The notes beneath the pieces are model-generated. The model did not search any database. It saw only the letters and a program-made list of their open reading frames with translations, and had not been told where the DNA came from. Of a stretch of DNA of 64,000 nt, positions 1 to 7,969 are shown in pieces (the first letter of the stretch is position 1; each line of letters begins with the position of its first letter). The position numbers and the translations under genes are program-made. Source of the DNA: Candidatus Aerophobota bacterium. GTDB taxonomy: Bacteria > Aerophobota > Aerophobia > Aerophobales > B3-G15. The DNA lies in assembly GCA_030615365.1 (NCBI GenBank), contig JAUWZM010000002.1, positions 1 through 64,000 of the forward strand, written 5' to 3'.

Positions 1-34
1 TTTTATCTTTATTTTAACACAAATAAAGATAAAA
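1..34. repeat. AT-only perfect inverted repeat
   Basis: Arms at 1-14 and 21-34 are exact reverse complements (TTTTATCTTTATTT) around a 6-base loop. It lies just downstream of the broken gmd reading frame on the minus strand. It could be a weak terminator or the edge of a rearrangement; the window start prevents deciding. Confidence 0.5.
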
Positions 35-70
35 GTCAATAAGAAATACCGAAAGATTTATATAGTTTTA

Positions 71-715
71 TCACTGAAAATCTTTCAAAAAATAGACATT
101 TTTGACTGTTAAAAAATTTTCGTGCAAAAGTTGGTTGACAAATGTTTCTCCACGTCTGGGGGATTCATGATTAAAAAGAATACCATTGCAGGCAAACATC
201 TCATACCCTTCCCGATAATTTACTACCATCCAGTAAGCGTAGACCTTGGCTATAGCGTATGGACTGCAAGGTTTGAATGGGGTAGTTTCATTTTGTGGAG
301 CAGGGGCATCCCCAAACATTTCGCTGCTTGATGCCTGATAAAATTTGGTTTTAATACCGCTTCTCCTTATTGCCTCAAGGAGTCTGGTTGTTCCTATACC
401 AGTTACATCACCAGTGTATTCAGGCATATCAAAACTAACCCGAACATGACTTTGAGCTCCCAGGTGATAGACCTCTTCTGGTTGAATATTATAAATTAAA
501 TTGGTTAACTGGCTGGAATCGGACAAATCACCATAATGCAGGAATAATCGGGCCTGGGGAGTATGAGGGTCCACATAAAGATGATCGATTCGGTCTGTAT
601 TAAAGGTACTGGCACGGCGTATAAGGCCGTGAACCTCATAACCTTTTGAAAGAAGAAACTCAGCAAGATAGGAACCATCTTGACCAGTAATACCGGTGAT
701 GAAGGCACGTTTCAT
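71..715 (-). pseudogene. gmd: GDP-mannose 4,6-dehydratase, C-terminally truncated
   Basis: The protein would convert GDP-mannose to GDP-4-keto-6-deoxymannose, the first step to GDP-fucose or GDP-rhamnose for surface polysaccharide. Numbering from an upstream in-frame ATG at 730, the Rossmann motif TGITGQDG is at residues 12-19, the SSSE active-site stretch near 134 and the YxxxK pair at 158-162. The match runs through [12 protein letters not shown] (ending near residue 198, about position 136) and then stops being Gmd-like: 21 unrelated residues and a stop follow. Full-length Gmd is about 340-370 residues, so the C-terminal substrate domain is missing. I prefer the ATG at 715 (MKRAFITG), the usual Gmd start, over the ATG at 730. 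A frameshift near 136 or a rearrangement explains the break. The rest could only lie beyond the window edge. Confidence 0.8.
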
Positions 716-885
716 TTTAAGGATTCCCATATACTTTTTTGTAATATTCTTGGAAAATCTGGAACTCTAACTTTTTCTCCACGTTTAACCAGTAGAACGT
801 TTTCTTAATAATATTATAACGATTTGTCATTGTAAGGAGCATAAGCGACCAAGCAATGACAGGCGAAAAAGAAGTCTACATCTTA

Positions 886-938
886 GCAGGCCTAAAGGCC
901 TGCGCTACATTTTCTCGCAGGCTGAAGCCTGCGGCTAC
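886..938. repeat. Two palindromic units with GCTAC tails
   Basis: Two short hairpins sit side by side: GCAGGCCTAAAGGCCTGC followed by GCTAC, and GCAGGCTGAAGCCTGC followed by GGCTAC. The stems differ but the GCTAC tail is kept, matching the pattern of the larger repeats at 33, 35, 41, 49, 54 and 55.7 kb. No coding potential is evident. Confidence 0.6.
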
Positions 939-957
939 CCTAAGAAACCAAGTTCAC

Positions 958-1824
958 TCAGTGAACTTTTTCTCCTTTGCTTTTCTCTTTTAGCTCCTCC
1001 GGGAGAAACTCGGCGAAGCGAGAGAGAAGCTTTTGTGCCTGCATTAGCTTTTGCCTTAGCTCCCAGAGGTCGTCAAAGTGAATCTCTAAAGTTTTGGTGA
1101 ATTTACCTGGTTTTTGATTTAAGAGATTGTTCATTCGTTTAAAGAGGCCATCCGCGTTTATATAGGTATAGGGATCAATACCCTTTAAGTACCCCATTTT
1201 TCGAAGCTCATAGCGAAGATGCTGGATAGACCATTTTTCATCTATAATCCTTTGGATTATCTCTTTTAACTTCTTCTGGTCTTGAAGAAGTTCAACACAA
1301 CGAGATAGAATGCGGGCATGAGCTACGCTGAAGCCTTGCCTTTGCTTTAGTTTTTTTATGGGCCACTTCCCAAGATTGAAGATAAGTAAAAGTTCTGTAA
1401 TATAGGATTTTTGAACTCCCAGAAGGGAGGCAAGTTCCACGTTCCTGTAATTATAAGTATCTTCAAGTTTTTTAATGTAAAGCGCTTTTTCAATAGGAGA
1501 AAGGCGGATTTGAAGGGTATTGCGCAACACGGCAATCTCCTGAAGTTCTTTCTCTGTTACATCCTCTATAATAAGGGCTGGAACCTCCTGAAAGTTAAGG
1601 TCTTTAGCTACGCTGAAACGTCGGAAACCATCCACTATCTCATAGCTTACCTTTGGACAAGGAACTTTGTCATCAATGGGGGTAACGAGTAAAGGCTCCT
1701 TTATACCTTTTTCCTTTATGCTAAGGTAGAGCTTCTCACCTGAATGCCTTATCCTGGTCTTAAAGAGGATGCATCTAAGTTCCTTAACCTTTAAATTTGT
1801 AGGACCGGATACCTTCATTAGCAC
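958..1824 (-). CDS. ParB/Spo0J-like DNA-binding protein
   Basis: A 288-residue protein with the ParB architecture: an N-terminal ParB/sulfiredoxin-like domain with DGFRR at 65-69 where chromosomal ParB has GERR, followed by a helix-turn-helix region (about 127-147, NVELASLLGVQKSYITELL). In true ParB proteins this domain binds CTP and loads onto parS; here the motif is altered and no parA is adjacent, so chromosome segregation is not assured. A role as a ParB-like transcription factor for the adjoining polysaccharide genes is equally possible. The last codons overlap a small palindrome (GTTCACTCAGTGAAC). The gene is the first to follow the repeat-flanked S23 gene on the same strand. Confidence 0.75.
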   Translation of the reverse strand: MLMKVSGPTNLKVKELRCILFKTRIRHSGEKLYLSIKEKGIKEPLLVTPIDDKVPCPKVSYEIVDGFRRFSVAKDLNFQEVPALIIEDVTEKELQEIAVLRNTLQIRLSPIEKALYIKKLEDTYNYRNVELASLLGVQKSYITELLLIFNLGKWPIKKLKQRQGFSVAHARILSRCVELLQDQKKLKEIIQRIIDEKWSIQHLRYELRKMGYLKGIDPYTYINADGLFKRMNNLLNQKPGKFTKTLEIHFDDLWELRQKLMQAQKLLSRFAEFLPEELKEKSKGEKVH

Positions 1825-1835
1825 TAACCTCCTTG

Positions 1836-1880
1836 GGTGATAGGTGTTAGGTGTTAGGTCTTGGGTGTTAGGTATTGAGT
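1836..1880. repeat. Degenerate TAGGTGT simple repeat
   Basis: Imperfect tandem copies of a TAGGTGTTAGGT-like word run from just upstream of the ParB-like gene to the 3' end of the S23 gene. The same vocabulary recurs on the other side of the S23 gene at 2251-2346, so the gene is bracketed by related simple repeats. Confidence 0.65.
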
Positions 1881-2239
1881 TTTTGCTTTAGAGATTTTAT
1901 CAGGCCATTTAACATTCTACCTATCTGGTTATAGCCCCCTTTCAGTTCCGTAAAGGTGTTTGTTGATAAGTAGCCTAGTTCATGAGCTAAAATTAAATGA
2001 TATTTAGTCTCCTCAACTGATCCTCTGGCATTGTAAAGAAAATACACATATTCTTTTAAACTATTTCTCCCTGTTCCTTCAGCTATATTTGCTGGAATTG
2101 ATGCAGCAGATCGACAAATTTGCTGGCTTAAGGTATAGCGAACCTCCTTAGGGAACTGACTCACCAATTTGTAAATGCGTACAGTCAGTCCATGTGCTTT
2201 CTGCCAGACTTGCAGATCCTCAAAATTACTTATTTTCAT
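1868..2239 (-). CDS. Four-helix bundle protein, S23/IVS family
   Basis: A 123-residue protein with the family landmarks: an N-terminal FEDLQVWQKAH motif, then RSAASIPANIAEGTGR in the middle and amphipathic helices throughout. The family is named after ORFs in 23S rRNA intervening sequences; most members, like this one, are outside rRNA and their function is unknown. A related fold is found in the Avd accessory protein of diversity-generating retroelements, but no reverse transcriptase or variable repeat is seen here. It sits between a ParB-like gene and the CpsB/BY-kinase pair and is flanked on both sides by AGGT-type simple repeats, suggesting it arrived as a small insertion. Confidence 0.85.
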   Translation of the reverse strand: MKISNFEDLQVWQKAHGLTVRIYKLVSQFPKEVRYTLSQQICRSAASIPANIAEGTGRNSLKEYVYFLYNARGSVEETKYHLILAHELGYLSTNTFTELKGGYNQIGRMLNGLIKSLKQKLNT

Positions 2240-2250
2240 TTTGCATGCTA

Positions 2251-2346
2251 TGTATTAGGTACTGGGTGATAGGTCTTGGGTGTTGGGTAATCCCCTAACC
2301 CCTAAGACCCAATTCCTAAGACCTAATACCTAATTCTTAAGACCTA
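2251..2346. repeat. Simple repeat with opposite-strand halves, can fold back
   Basis: The left half is made of TAGGTACTGGGTGATAGGT-like words and the right half of their complements (CTAACCCCTAAGACC, CCTAAGACCTAATACC). A transcript could form a long imperfect hairpin. It lies between the S23 gene and the phosphatase gene and overlaps the last codons of the latter. Confidence 0.65.
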
Positions 2347-3173
2347 ACATTTTTCCTATCAGAGGGGGCTTTTCGCAAACTGCCAGCCATAGAGAAAAAT
2401 TTGCTTTCCTCAATTTCTTCAGGTTCGTAGGTTGTCAGGCTCTCACCCCTTACAATTCTTTGAGGGTTTTCAGTGAAAAACTTTAGAGCATCTTCCTTCC
2501 CAATCCAACCTGATATAGTTTTAAGGCTCTCTCGCAGGAAAAATTTACCGGGAGAGTGGATATCGCTGGCTACTAAATGAACTAAGTTATGTCTTATTAA
2601 CTTCTCACAGAATCTTCTTGCCCGTTTTCCAAGATAACCTAAAGTGCTAAGTGAGGAGATTTGAATTAAAGCTCCCTGCTTTATCAGGTGATACACTAAA
2701 TCTGGCGTTTGAAGAATAGCTCGGTTTCTCTCCGGATGCGAAATGATAGGTGTAAAATTTCTCAACTGCAACTGGAAAATCAGGTCCCTGGTAAATAGCG
2801 GTATCCAATTTAGGGGAAATTCAATAAGAAGAAATTTACCCATATCATTTATGGTAAGTAAAGTTTTATTCTTTAGCTGTTTGATAACATCAGGAGAAAG
2901 ACGAATTTCTGCACCGGAAATAACCTCTAAGTTTATCTTCTCCTTTTTTAATTTCTCTTTAAGCTTACCTGTGATTAAAAGGATTTTTTCTCTATTGTTA
3001 TCGTAAATGCCAGGTATAATATGAGGGGTGCAAGCGATAGTGGTAATACCCTCTTTTTGGGCAAGGGTGCACATCTTCAAAGATTCCTCCCAATTTTTGG
3101 CTCCATCATCAAGTCCCGGTAAAATATGGGTATGAAGATCCACCATCTCGTTTGTTTCGTTTGTTTCGTTCAT
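2337..3173 (-). CDS. PHP-type tyrosine-protein phosphatase, CpsB/YwqE family
   Basis: A 278-residue metal-dependent phosphatase of the PHP superfamily. Metal ligands are visible as DLHTH at 12-16, the following LPGLDDGA, TPH, SGAEIRL, SHPERN and ASDIHS. In this family the enzyme dephosphorylates the BY-kinase that controls polysaccharide chain length. That partner is directly upstream, and the two genes overlap by four bases (ATGA at 3170-3173), implying translational coupling. The N-terminus contains a short repeat (NETNET) from a hexanucleotide repetition just before the PHP motif, so a start at the internal ATG (3146) is possible. The C-terminus beyond residue 250 is not recognisable and runs into the simple repeat. 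Confidence 0.88.
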   Translation of the reverse strand: MNETNETNEMVDLHTHILPGLDDGAKNWEESLKMCTLAQKEGITTIACTPHIIPGIYDNNREKILLITGKLKEKLKKEKINLEVISGAEIRLSPDVIKQLKNKTLLTINDMGKFLLIEFPLNWIPLFTRDLIFQLQLRNFTPIISHPERNRAILQTPDLVYHLIKQGALIQISSLSTLGYLGKRARRFCEKLIRHNLVHLVASDIHSPGKFFLRESLKTISGWIGKEDALKFFTENPQRIVRGESLTTYEPEEIEESKFFSMAGSLRKAPSDRKNVRS

Positions 3174-5380
3174 TTAGTTTCTTCTTGAGGGTAATAATAA
3201 TAGTAGTAGTAACTTCCATAGCCTCGTCTTTCCAGCACCACCTTATTTAAAACTACCCCTAAGATATTTGCCTTTACTTTCTCCAAACTCTCTTTAGCCC
3301 TCTCAGCAGCCTCTTTTTCCACTTCACCTATTGCTAAGACCAAAAGAGTTCCCTCCACGCTGGTAGAAAGCACGGGAGCATCAGTTAAACTAACAGAAGG
3401 AGGAGTATCAAATATCAGTTTATCGTAGTCACCTTCCAGTTTTGAAATCAACTCCTTCATCTTAATAGAGCCTAAAAGCTCTGAAGGATTAGGTGGCAGG
3501 GGGCCAGTGGTAAGAATGTCAAGCTTATTTATTTTTTCTATATTTTTAACTACACTGGAATAGCTTTCTCTGCCAGTTAAAATATTGGTCAGACCCGGGT
3601 CTCGTTTTAAATCAAATATTTTGTGAATCCCAGGATTTCTAAAATCCGCGTCAACTAAAAGAGTTCTCTCTCCTGCCAAGGCAAAAGTTATACTCAGATT
3701 CACCGCCACAGAGGTTTTTCCCTCTTTAGGGATAGAGCTGGTCACCACTAAGGTTCTTATCTTCTTTTCAATGTCCACAAATTGAAGATTTGTTCTCAAA
3801 ATCCGATAAGCTTCTGAGATAGCTGATTTGGGCTTGGTTAAGGAGATAGTTTCTACTTTATCTACTTTCTCTTGTTGCTTCTTTTTAACTTTTGTTTTTA
3901 CATTAGATCTATCCTTTTCTTTTCTCTTTTTTTTTCTTCCTCGTCTATAGGGGTAAGAGTATCCATATCGAGTTCCTGAACCGAGCTTAGGAATTACACC
4001 TAAAACAGGAAGCTCTAACAGGTCCTTTACCTCATCTTCCGTTTTGATGGTTTTATCCAGATATTCCGTGAAGAAGGCAAGGCCAAGACCGCAGACCATC
4101 CCGCTTATTAAGGCCAGTATAGCATTTAACTGCTTTCTGGGTTTAACTGGTTTATCGGGGACAACCGGAGGGTCCACTACCTCCAGGCTACCTATCTCAC
4201 TCGCCGATTGAATTCTGAGCTCACTTTTTTTCTGTAAAAGGAGAGTGTAAATCTCCTCGTTTACCCGGGATTTTCTCTCCAATCTGGCAAGCTCTAATTC
4301 TTGCTGGGGAAGTTTGTTCACCTCTTTTTGGTAATCCTCAGCCACTTTATGTAGAGCATCCTCTTTCGCTCTAAGAGCATTAAGATCGGTCTCATAACTT
4401 ACCAGTCGGGAGTAAAGGCCTGTGTACACTGGATTTATACTCTCAGTTTTCCCACTTACTATAGTTTCTACCTGATCTCGGAGTTGATTTTCAATCTCCT
4501 CAATTTTAGCCTTTACCTGGACAACCTCGGGGGCAGTGTTAGAGAACTGTCGATTTAACTGAGCCAGCTCAATCTGCAGTTCGGTCAGGCGAGACTTTAA
4601 CATTCGCACAATGGGATTATTGGAGATAGTGATCGAGGACATCCAGGTTTTATCAATATTGGTAAGTTGTTTTCTTACCTCTTTAAGTCTTACTTCCATT
4701 TCCTGCCTGGAAATTCTGGTGCTCTCATAGGAGTTTTCTAAGTCTGCCAGATCCCTGACCTTTAATTCTGCTTCAGTGGAAAGTTGCATAAAACCTTCTT
4801 TTTCCTTGTAGTCTCGCAATTTTTCCTCTGTTTGCCCAAGCTCCTTTCCTACTTTTTCCACCTGCTGAGAGATAAAATCTAAAGCAGCAGTGGTTTCCAT
4901 ACGCCGGGAGGCTATATCATTTTCAATAGCCACCTGGGCAAGGGTATCAATAATATCTTTTGCCATTTCTGGGTAGTAGGAAGAGACGGTAACTTTTATG
5001 AGCCTGGTATCTCTTATCAGCTCAACAGAAATTCTATTTCTCAAACTCTGAGCCACTTGATGGATACTATTCTCAGGATTTTTTAACAGGTGTAATCTTT
5101 TTGCCACCTCTTCCATTGTACTTCTACTCTTGAGAATCTCGATCTGGGTGTTGATCTCGGTTTGAGTTGTAAATGTGGGAAGCTCACCAAAGATGACCTC
5201 TGCTCCTCTACCGGTCTCTCTTTTTTTAAGGTGAAGGGTGGTGGAGGCCTCATAGATGGGAGTCTGCAGGAAGGTTAGCACCATAGTAGTGATAAAAATT
5301 GTGCCTACAGCGAGAATGACAATCCACTTTCTTCTTAAGAGAACCTCAATGTAATCTTCAAGTCTGGGTTCTTTTTTCAA
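3170..5380 (-). CDS. Polysaccharide co-polymerase fused to BY-kinase (Wzz-Wzc type)
   Basis: A 736-residue inner-membrane protein. Order of parts: a cytoplasmic tip, TM helix near 20-40, Wzz-type periplasmic region with long coiled coils (about 150-400), second TM near 420, then a cytoplasmic tyrosine-kinase domain from about 540. Kinase motifs are Walker A SSIPKEGKTS (about 548-557), Walker A' LVDADFRNP (about 571-579) and Walker B LIFDTPP (about 655). The C-terminus carries a run of seven tyrosines (SYYYYYYYP), the autophosphorylation cluster of this family. A very basic linker (KKKRKEKDR) joins TM2 and kinase. It controls export and chain length of an exopolysaccharide and is the substrate of the phosphatase encoded next. 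The TolC-like genes upstream could provide the outer-membrane route. Confidence 0.93.
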   Translation of the reverse strand: MKKEPRLEDYIEVLLRRKWIVILAVGTIFITTMVLTFLQTPIYEASTTLHLKKRETGRGAEVIFGELPTFTTQTEINTQIEILKSRSTMEEVAKRLHLLKNPENSIHQVAQSLRNRISVELIRDTRLIKVTVSSYYPEMAKDIIDTLAQVAIENDIASRRMETTAALDFISQQVEKVGKELGQTEEKLRDYKEKEGFMQLSTEAELKVRDLADLENSYESTRISRQEMEVRLKEVRKQLTNIDKTWMSSITISNNPIVRMLKSRLTELQIELAQLNRQFSNTAPEVVQVKAKIEEIENQLRDQVETIVSGKTESINPVYTGLYSRLVSYETDLNALRAKEDALHKVAEDYQKEVNKLPQQELELARLERKSRVNEEIYTLLLQKKSELRIQSASEIGSLEVVDPPVVPDKPVKPRKQLNAILALISGMVCGLGLAFFTEYLDKTIKTEDEVKDLLELPVLGVIPKLGSGTRYGYSYPYRRGRKKKRKEKDRSNVKTKVKKKQQEKVDKVETISLTKPKSAISEAYRILRTNLQFVDIEKKIRTLVVTSSIPKEGKTSVAVNLSITFALAGERTLLVDADFRNPGIHKIFDLKRDPGLTNILTGRESYSSVVKNIEKINKLDILTTGPLPPNPSELLGSIKMKELISKLEGDYDKLIFDTPPSVSLTDAPVLSTSVEGTLLVLAIGEVEKEAAERAKESLEKVKANILGVVLNKVVLERRGYGSYYYYYYYPQEETK

Positions 5381-5416
5381 GATTTATCTCGTTTGTCTGG
5401 TTTATATAATTGAAAT

Positions 5417-6130
5417 TTAAATGCCTATTTCATCCAGGAGTTGCAAAAGCTTTTGCCACTTTTCTCCTCCCAGAGTAATTGCTATTTCCCACTTCAGGGC
5501 TTTAAACTGACTGGATAGGTTGTAGATTTTGGTATCCAGATTCATAATTCTCTCATTTAATGCCCAAAGAGTATCTGGCTCTTCTACTCCTGCTTTGACC
5601 TGTTTTTCCAGAGAACTAAGGTTATCCTTAAGATAGGATTTAAGTTTAATTAAATTTTCCTTTTCGTTATCCAACTGGGATAATCTGGCTACTTTATTTA
5701 ATAGATCAGAGACAATGGAATTTTTCAAGCTATTGTATTTTTGTTTAGCCTGTTCTAATTTTTCATTAAACGCTACCCTTTCCTGGAGGATATCCCTTTC
5801 TTTTGAAGGATCATAAAGGGGGATCTCCAGCTCCAAACCTACTGAAGGAACTATTCTCATGACATGAGTATCCTCATCCTCTTTGGTGCCTACGCCTCCT
5901 TTGACAGTTAAGTCAGCATCCCAGATCCTCTCTGGTAGGGGAATCGACTCCATTTCTACAATAATCCTCTTCTGGGAGCGAAGGATGGGGTTATTTTCTA
6001 CCACAAAATCAATGAACTGCTGGAGAGCCTCAGCGCTGGGAAAAGTTTTATCTTCCTTAGCCCAGCCAAGGTAAGGGGAAGCTAACAGAGTTAATATCAA
6101 AAAGCCTACTACTGCTTTTTTTATATTCAT
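5417..6130 (-). CDS. Secreted coiled-coil protein, half-size TolC-like
   Basis: A 237-residue protein with a signal peptide (cleavage plausible after GWA near residue 24). The stretch VVENNPILRSQKRII resembles the opening helix of TolC-family proteins, and residues 125-235 form a long helical hairpin. The family is normally 400-500 residues with two such halves; only one is present. It shares KQVKAGVEEP and ERIMN with the protein encoded 11 bases upstream, so the two are tandem paralogues and together might supply one complete helical tube or periplasmic scaffold. It lies in the exopolysaccharide block next to the co-polymerase. No exact family is assigned. Confidence 0.6.
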   Translation of the reverse strand: MNIKKAVVGFLILTLLASPYLGWAKEDKTFPSAEALQQFIDFVVENNPILRSQKRIIVEMESIPLPERIWDADLTVKGGVGTKEDEDTHVMRIVPSVGLELEIPLYDPSKERDILQERVAFNEKLEQAKQKYNSLKNSIVSDLLNKVARLSQLDNEKENLIKLKSYLKDNLSSLEKQVKAGVEEPDTLWALNERIMNLDTKIYNLSSQFKALKWEIAITLGGEKWQKLLQLLDEIGI

Positions 6131-6141
6131 ATTGTCTTACC

Positions 6142-6825
6142 TTAAATTTTATCCAAAAGAGAGAAAAGCTCCGGCTGTTTTTCTCCTCCAAAGGTTGCAG
6201 CAATTTCCAGTTTTAAAATCTCCAGCTCAACCGCAGTGTTTTGCATATTAAGCGCAGCATTCATAATTCGCTCTTTCAGGTCAAAAAGGTTAGATGGTTC
6301 TTCTACTCCAGCCTTGACCTGCTTTTCAAGAGAGATCTCTCTTTCTTCTAAAAAGGATTTAAGCTCACTCAGATTTTGTTTTTTGTTTTTTAAGATTAAA
6401 ATTCGAGTAATTTTGCCCATAAGCTTGGATAAAAGATCTTCCTTAAGATTCTCATAAGTTCTTCTTTCTTCGCCTAAAATTCTTATTCTACTTATCATCT
6501 GATTCCGAATATTTTCCACCTGGTCAAGAGTCAGGAAGGGAGCTTCCTCACTTAAAGTACCTCCTGTTTTAATCCTTTCAGGTTCAACAAAACCTTCTCC
6601 AGGCTCAGGCATCTTTTCAATCTGGGAGATTAAATTCCTCTGTTGCTGGAGTAAGGGGCTGTTTTCCACTGCCAGTTGGATTATCTGCTGGATAACCTTT
6701 TCCTGTTTTGGCTGCTCCTCTTTTACCTGAACCTGTGATTGAGTTTGTGCTAAAGCAAGTGATGTGGAAAGACACAAAACTATTACCATAACCATACAAC
6801 AACTTACCATACCTTTCATTCTCAT
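6142..6825 (-). CDS. Secreted coiled-coil protein, half-size TolC-like paralogue
   Basis: A 227-residue protein with a signal peptide (cleavage plausible after ALA near residue 26) and a Gln/Glu-rich stretch. AVENSPLLQQQRNLI is a TolC-like first helix; residues 80-225 are predicted helical. It matches the neighbouring 237-residue protein in the segment LEKQVKAGVEEPSNL and in its last 25 residues (AATFGGEK), so one arose from the other by duplication. The preceding gene is separated from it by a terminator at 6966-6993, so this gene probably starts its own transcript. Function is inferred only from context. Confidence 0.6.
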   Translation of the reverse strand: MRMKGMVSCCMVMVIVLCLSTSLALAQTQSQVQVKEEQPKQEKVIQQIIQLAVENSPLLQQQRNLISQIEKMPEPGEGFVEPERIKTGGTLSEEAPFLTLDQVENIRNQMISRIRILGEERRTYENLKEDLLSKLMGKITRILILKNKKQNLSELKSFLEEREISLEKQVKAGVEEPSNLFDLKERIMNAALNMQNTAVELEILKLEIAATFGGEKQPELFSLLDKI

Positions 6826-6965
6826 TTCTTACTCCTCAATATCGTTTATTTCGTTCTCTCATCTCTAATAAAACCCTACCCTTTCTGCCAGAGTAAAGGT
6901 GCTTTCATACTTTGCTCAGGAGTTCTCGCTCTATTTCCTTCAATTAGGATGATGTATAATTTAAT

Positions 6966-6993
6966 AAAAACGACTGTTCCCGGGGAATCGTCT
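6966..6993 (-). terminator. Intrinsic terminator after the barrel gene
   Basis: On the minus strand ACGATTCCC pairs with GGGAACAGTCGT across a one-base-plus loop and is followed by TTTTTATT. It is placed about 20-45 bases after the stop of the 7012-7770 gene, separating it from the TolC-like pair. Confidence 0.65.
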
Positions 6994-7011
6994 GGATCGA
7001 AGTTGACCGTT

Positions 7012-7770
7012 TTAAGAGAGGATCCGGAACAATTCTACCGCCAGCACAACCCCGGCATTTCCCTCACCAAAGAACTTCTCCACCTTTACAACTGCTGCAT
7101 TTAGTCTTACACCTCGAAAGATTTCATAGGAGAGCCCAAAATTAATATTCTTTGCATCATATTCAGCCATAAAAGTAAGAGGCCTTTCCCATCCCTCAGG
7201 TGTGTGTATTTTCTCTATTCCCAGGAATATTCCCTGGAGTTTATCACGAACCTGAACCTCGCCGCCAAGCCCAGGGGGAACCTCTGAGTCTAATAAAAAT
7301 CCTACTCCTCCGTAAAGATTGGTTTCTCCTAGTAAAGGAAGAGAGAAATTGTGCTTTCCAACTACAAGGTACGCAATGCTATCTACTTTATCCAGCCTTG
7401 CCAGGACACCGAGGCAAAGAGCAGGACGAGAACGCGTTTCCTCGAGGAGCCTCAGCTGTAGCTGGCCGGCGTATATATCCGGGGTCTCCATTACTATTAC
7501 TCCTACCTGCAGCCACGAGGTAAGACCCAAGCTTAGAAAAACGTCCTTGTTTATATTTCCCCCGGGAAATCCTATATCAGGAGATTCCCCCCACCTATCA
7601 TAGAACCCTGCTACTCCCACTTTCCATCCTCCAGGCCCCAGAAGGTCAGTTTTGGGGACACCAATAAGCCCTGAGGTAAAGTAGAATCCTCCTCCCAGGT
7701 GACCTGTTGCTACAGGCACTGCTACAAACAGCAAGGCAACAGAGAGTATGCTTGCCCACATCTTTTTCAT
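7012..7770 (-). CDS. Probable outer-membrane beta-barrel, YjbH-like
   Basis: A 252-residue secreted protein with signal peptide MKKMWASILSVALLFVAVPV, then glycine- and aromatic-rich alternating strands (GLIGVPKTDLLGPGGWKVG, SLGLTSWLQVGV, INFGLSYEIF) typical of a small barrel. The pattern 'GxxxxPxTDLLxxG...GxxxY' recalls YjbH-type exopolysaccharide barrels, a tentative match. The longer frame to 7827 is rejected because AAGGAGGTG lies at about 7777-7785, just before the ATG at 7770. It is the first gene on the minus strand after a divergent promoter pair whose other side drives a c-di-GMP riboswitch. Confidence 0.6.
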   Translation of the reverse strand: MKKMWASILSVALLFVAVPVATGHLGGGFYFTSGLIGVPKTDLLGPGGWKVGVAGFYDRWGESPDIGFPGGNINKDVFLSLGLTSWLQVGVIVMETPDIYAGQLQLRLLEETRSRPALCLGVLARLDKVDSIAYLVVGKHNFSLPLLGETNLYGGVGFLLDSEVPPGLGGEVQVRDKLQGIFLGIEKIHTPEGWERPLTFMAEYDAKNINFGLSYEIFRGVRLNAAVVKVEKFFGEGNAGVVLAVELFRILS

Positions 7771-7783
7771 TTTCCTCACCTCC

Positions 7784-7811
7784 TTGACAAAATTCATTTT
7801 TGTAATACAAT
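7784..7811 (+). promoter_or_regulatory. Sigma70-type promoter of the riboswitch transcript
   Basis: TTGACA (7784-7789) and TACAAT (7806-7811) are 16 bases apart on the plus strand, giving a start near 7818, about 33 bases before the riboswitch. It interlocks with a minus-strand promoter at 7812-7840. Confidence 0.55.
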
Positions 7812-7840
7812 GTAATATATTCTTCAAAATCTACAATCAA
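7812..7840 (-). promoter_or_regulatory. Candidate promoter of the barrel gene
   Basis: On the minus strand TTGATT (7840-7835) and TATTAC (7817-7812) are 17 bases apart. Each hexamer matches consensus at four positions. Its -10 abuts the -10 of the plus-strand promoter, so the two probably cannot be occupied together. Confidence 0.4.
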
Positions 7841-7850
7841 GTAAAGTTAC

Positions 7851-7925
7851 TCGAAAAGGCAAACCATTTGAAAGAATGGGGCGCAAAGCCACAGGTCCGA
7901 AAGGACAGCTGGGCTGCCGAAAGTT
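7851..7925 (+). ncRNA. Cyclic di-GMP-I (GEMM) riboswitch
   Basis: The hallmark core is intact: GGCAAACC, a stem capped by GAAA (CCATTTGAAAGAATGG), then GCGCAAAGCC, a second stem with GAAA loop (GGTCCGAAAGGACAG) and a closing GGGCTGCCGA. The GNRA tetraloop and its helix receptor side match the class I aptamer. A strong terminator follows 11 bases later, so it most likely acts by transcription termination. The first downstream gene is the small secreted protein at 8448. Confidence 0.93.
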
Positions 7926-7936
7926 TTGATAGTGCA

Positions 7937-7969
7937 CCCGTTCTTCTGAATGGAAGAACGGGTTTTTTT
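7937..7969 (+). terminator. Riboswitch expression-platform terminator
   Basis: A perfect 10-bp stem CCCGTTCTTC/GAAGAACGGG with a six-base loop is followed by seven T. Placement directly after the aptamer makes it the on/off element. Which ligand state forms it cannot be decided by eye. Confidence 0.92.

Noticed and set aside
717..830. A 37-codon ORF upstream of gmd on the minus strand
   Set aside because: It has an ATG and ends just before gmd, but lacks a ribosome site and any recognisable motif; could be chance.
1868..2239. Diversity-generating retroelement accessory protein (Avd)
   Set aside because: The four-helix fold is related, but no reverse transcriptase, template repeat or variable repeat was seen nearby.
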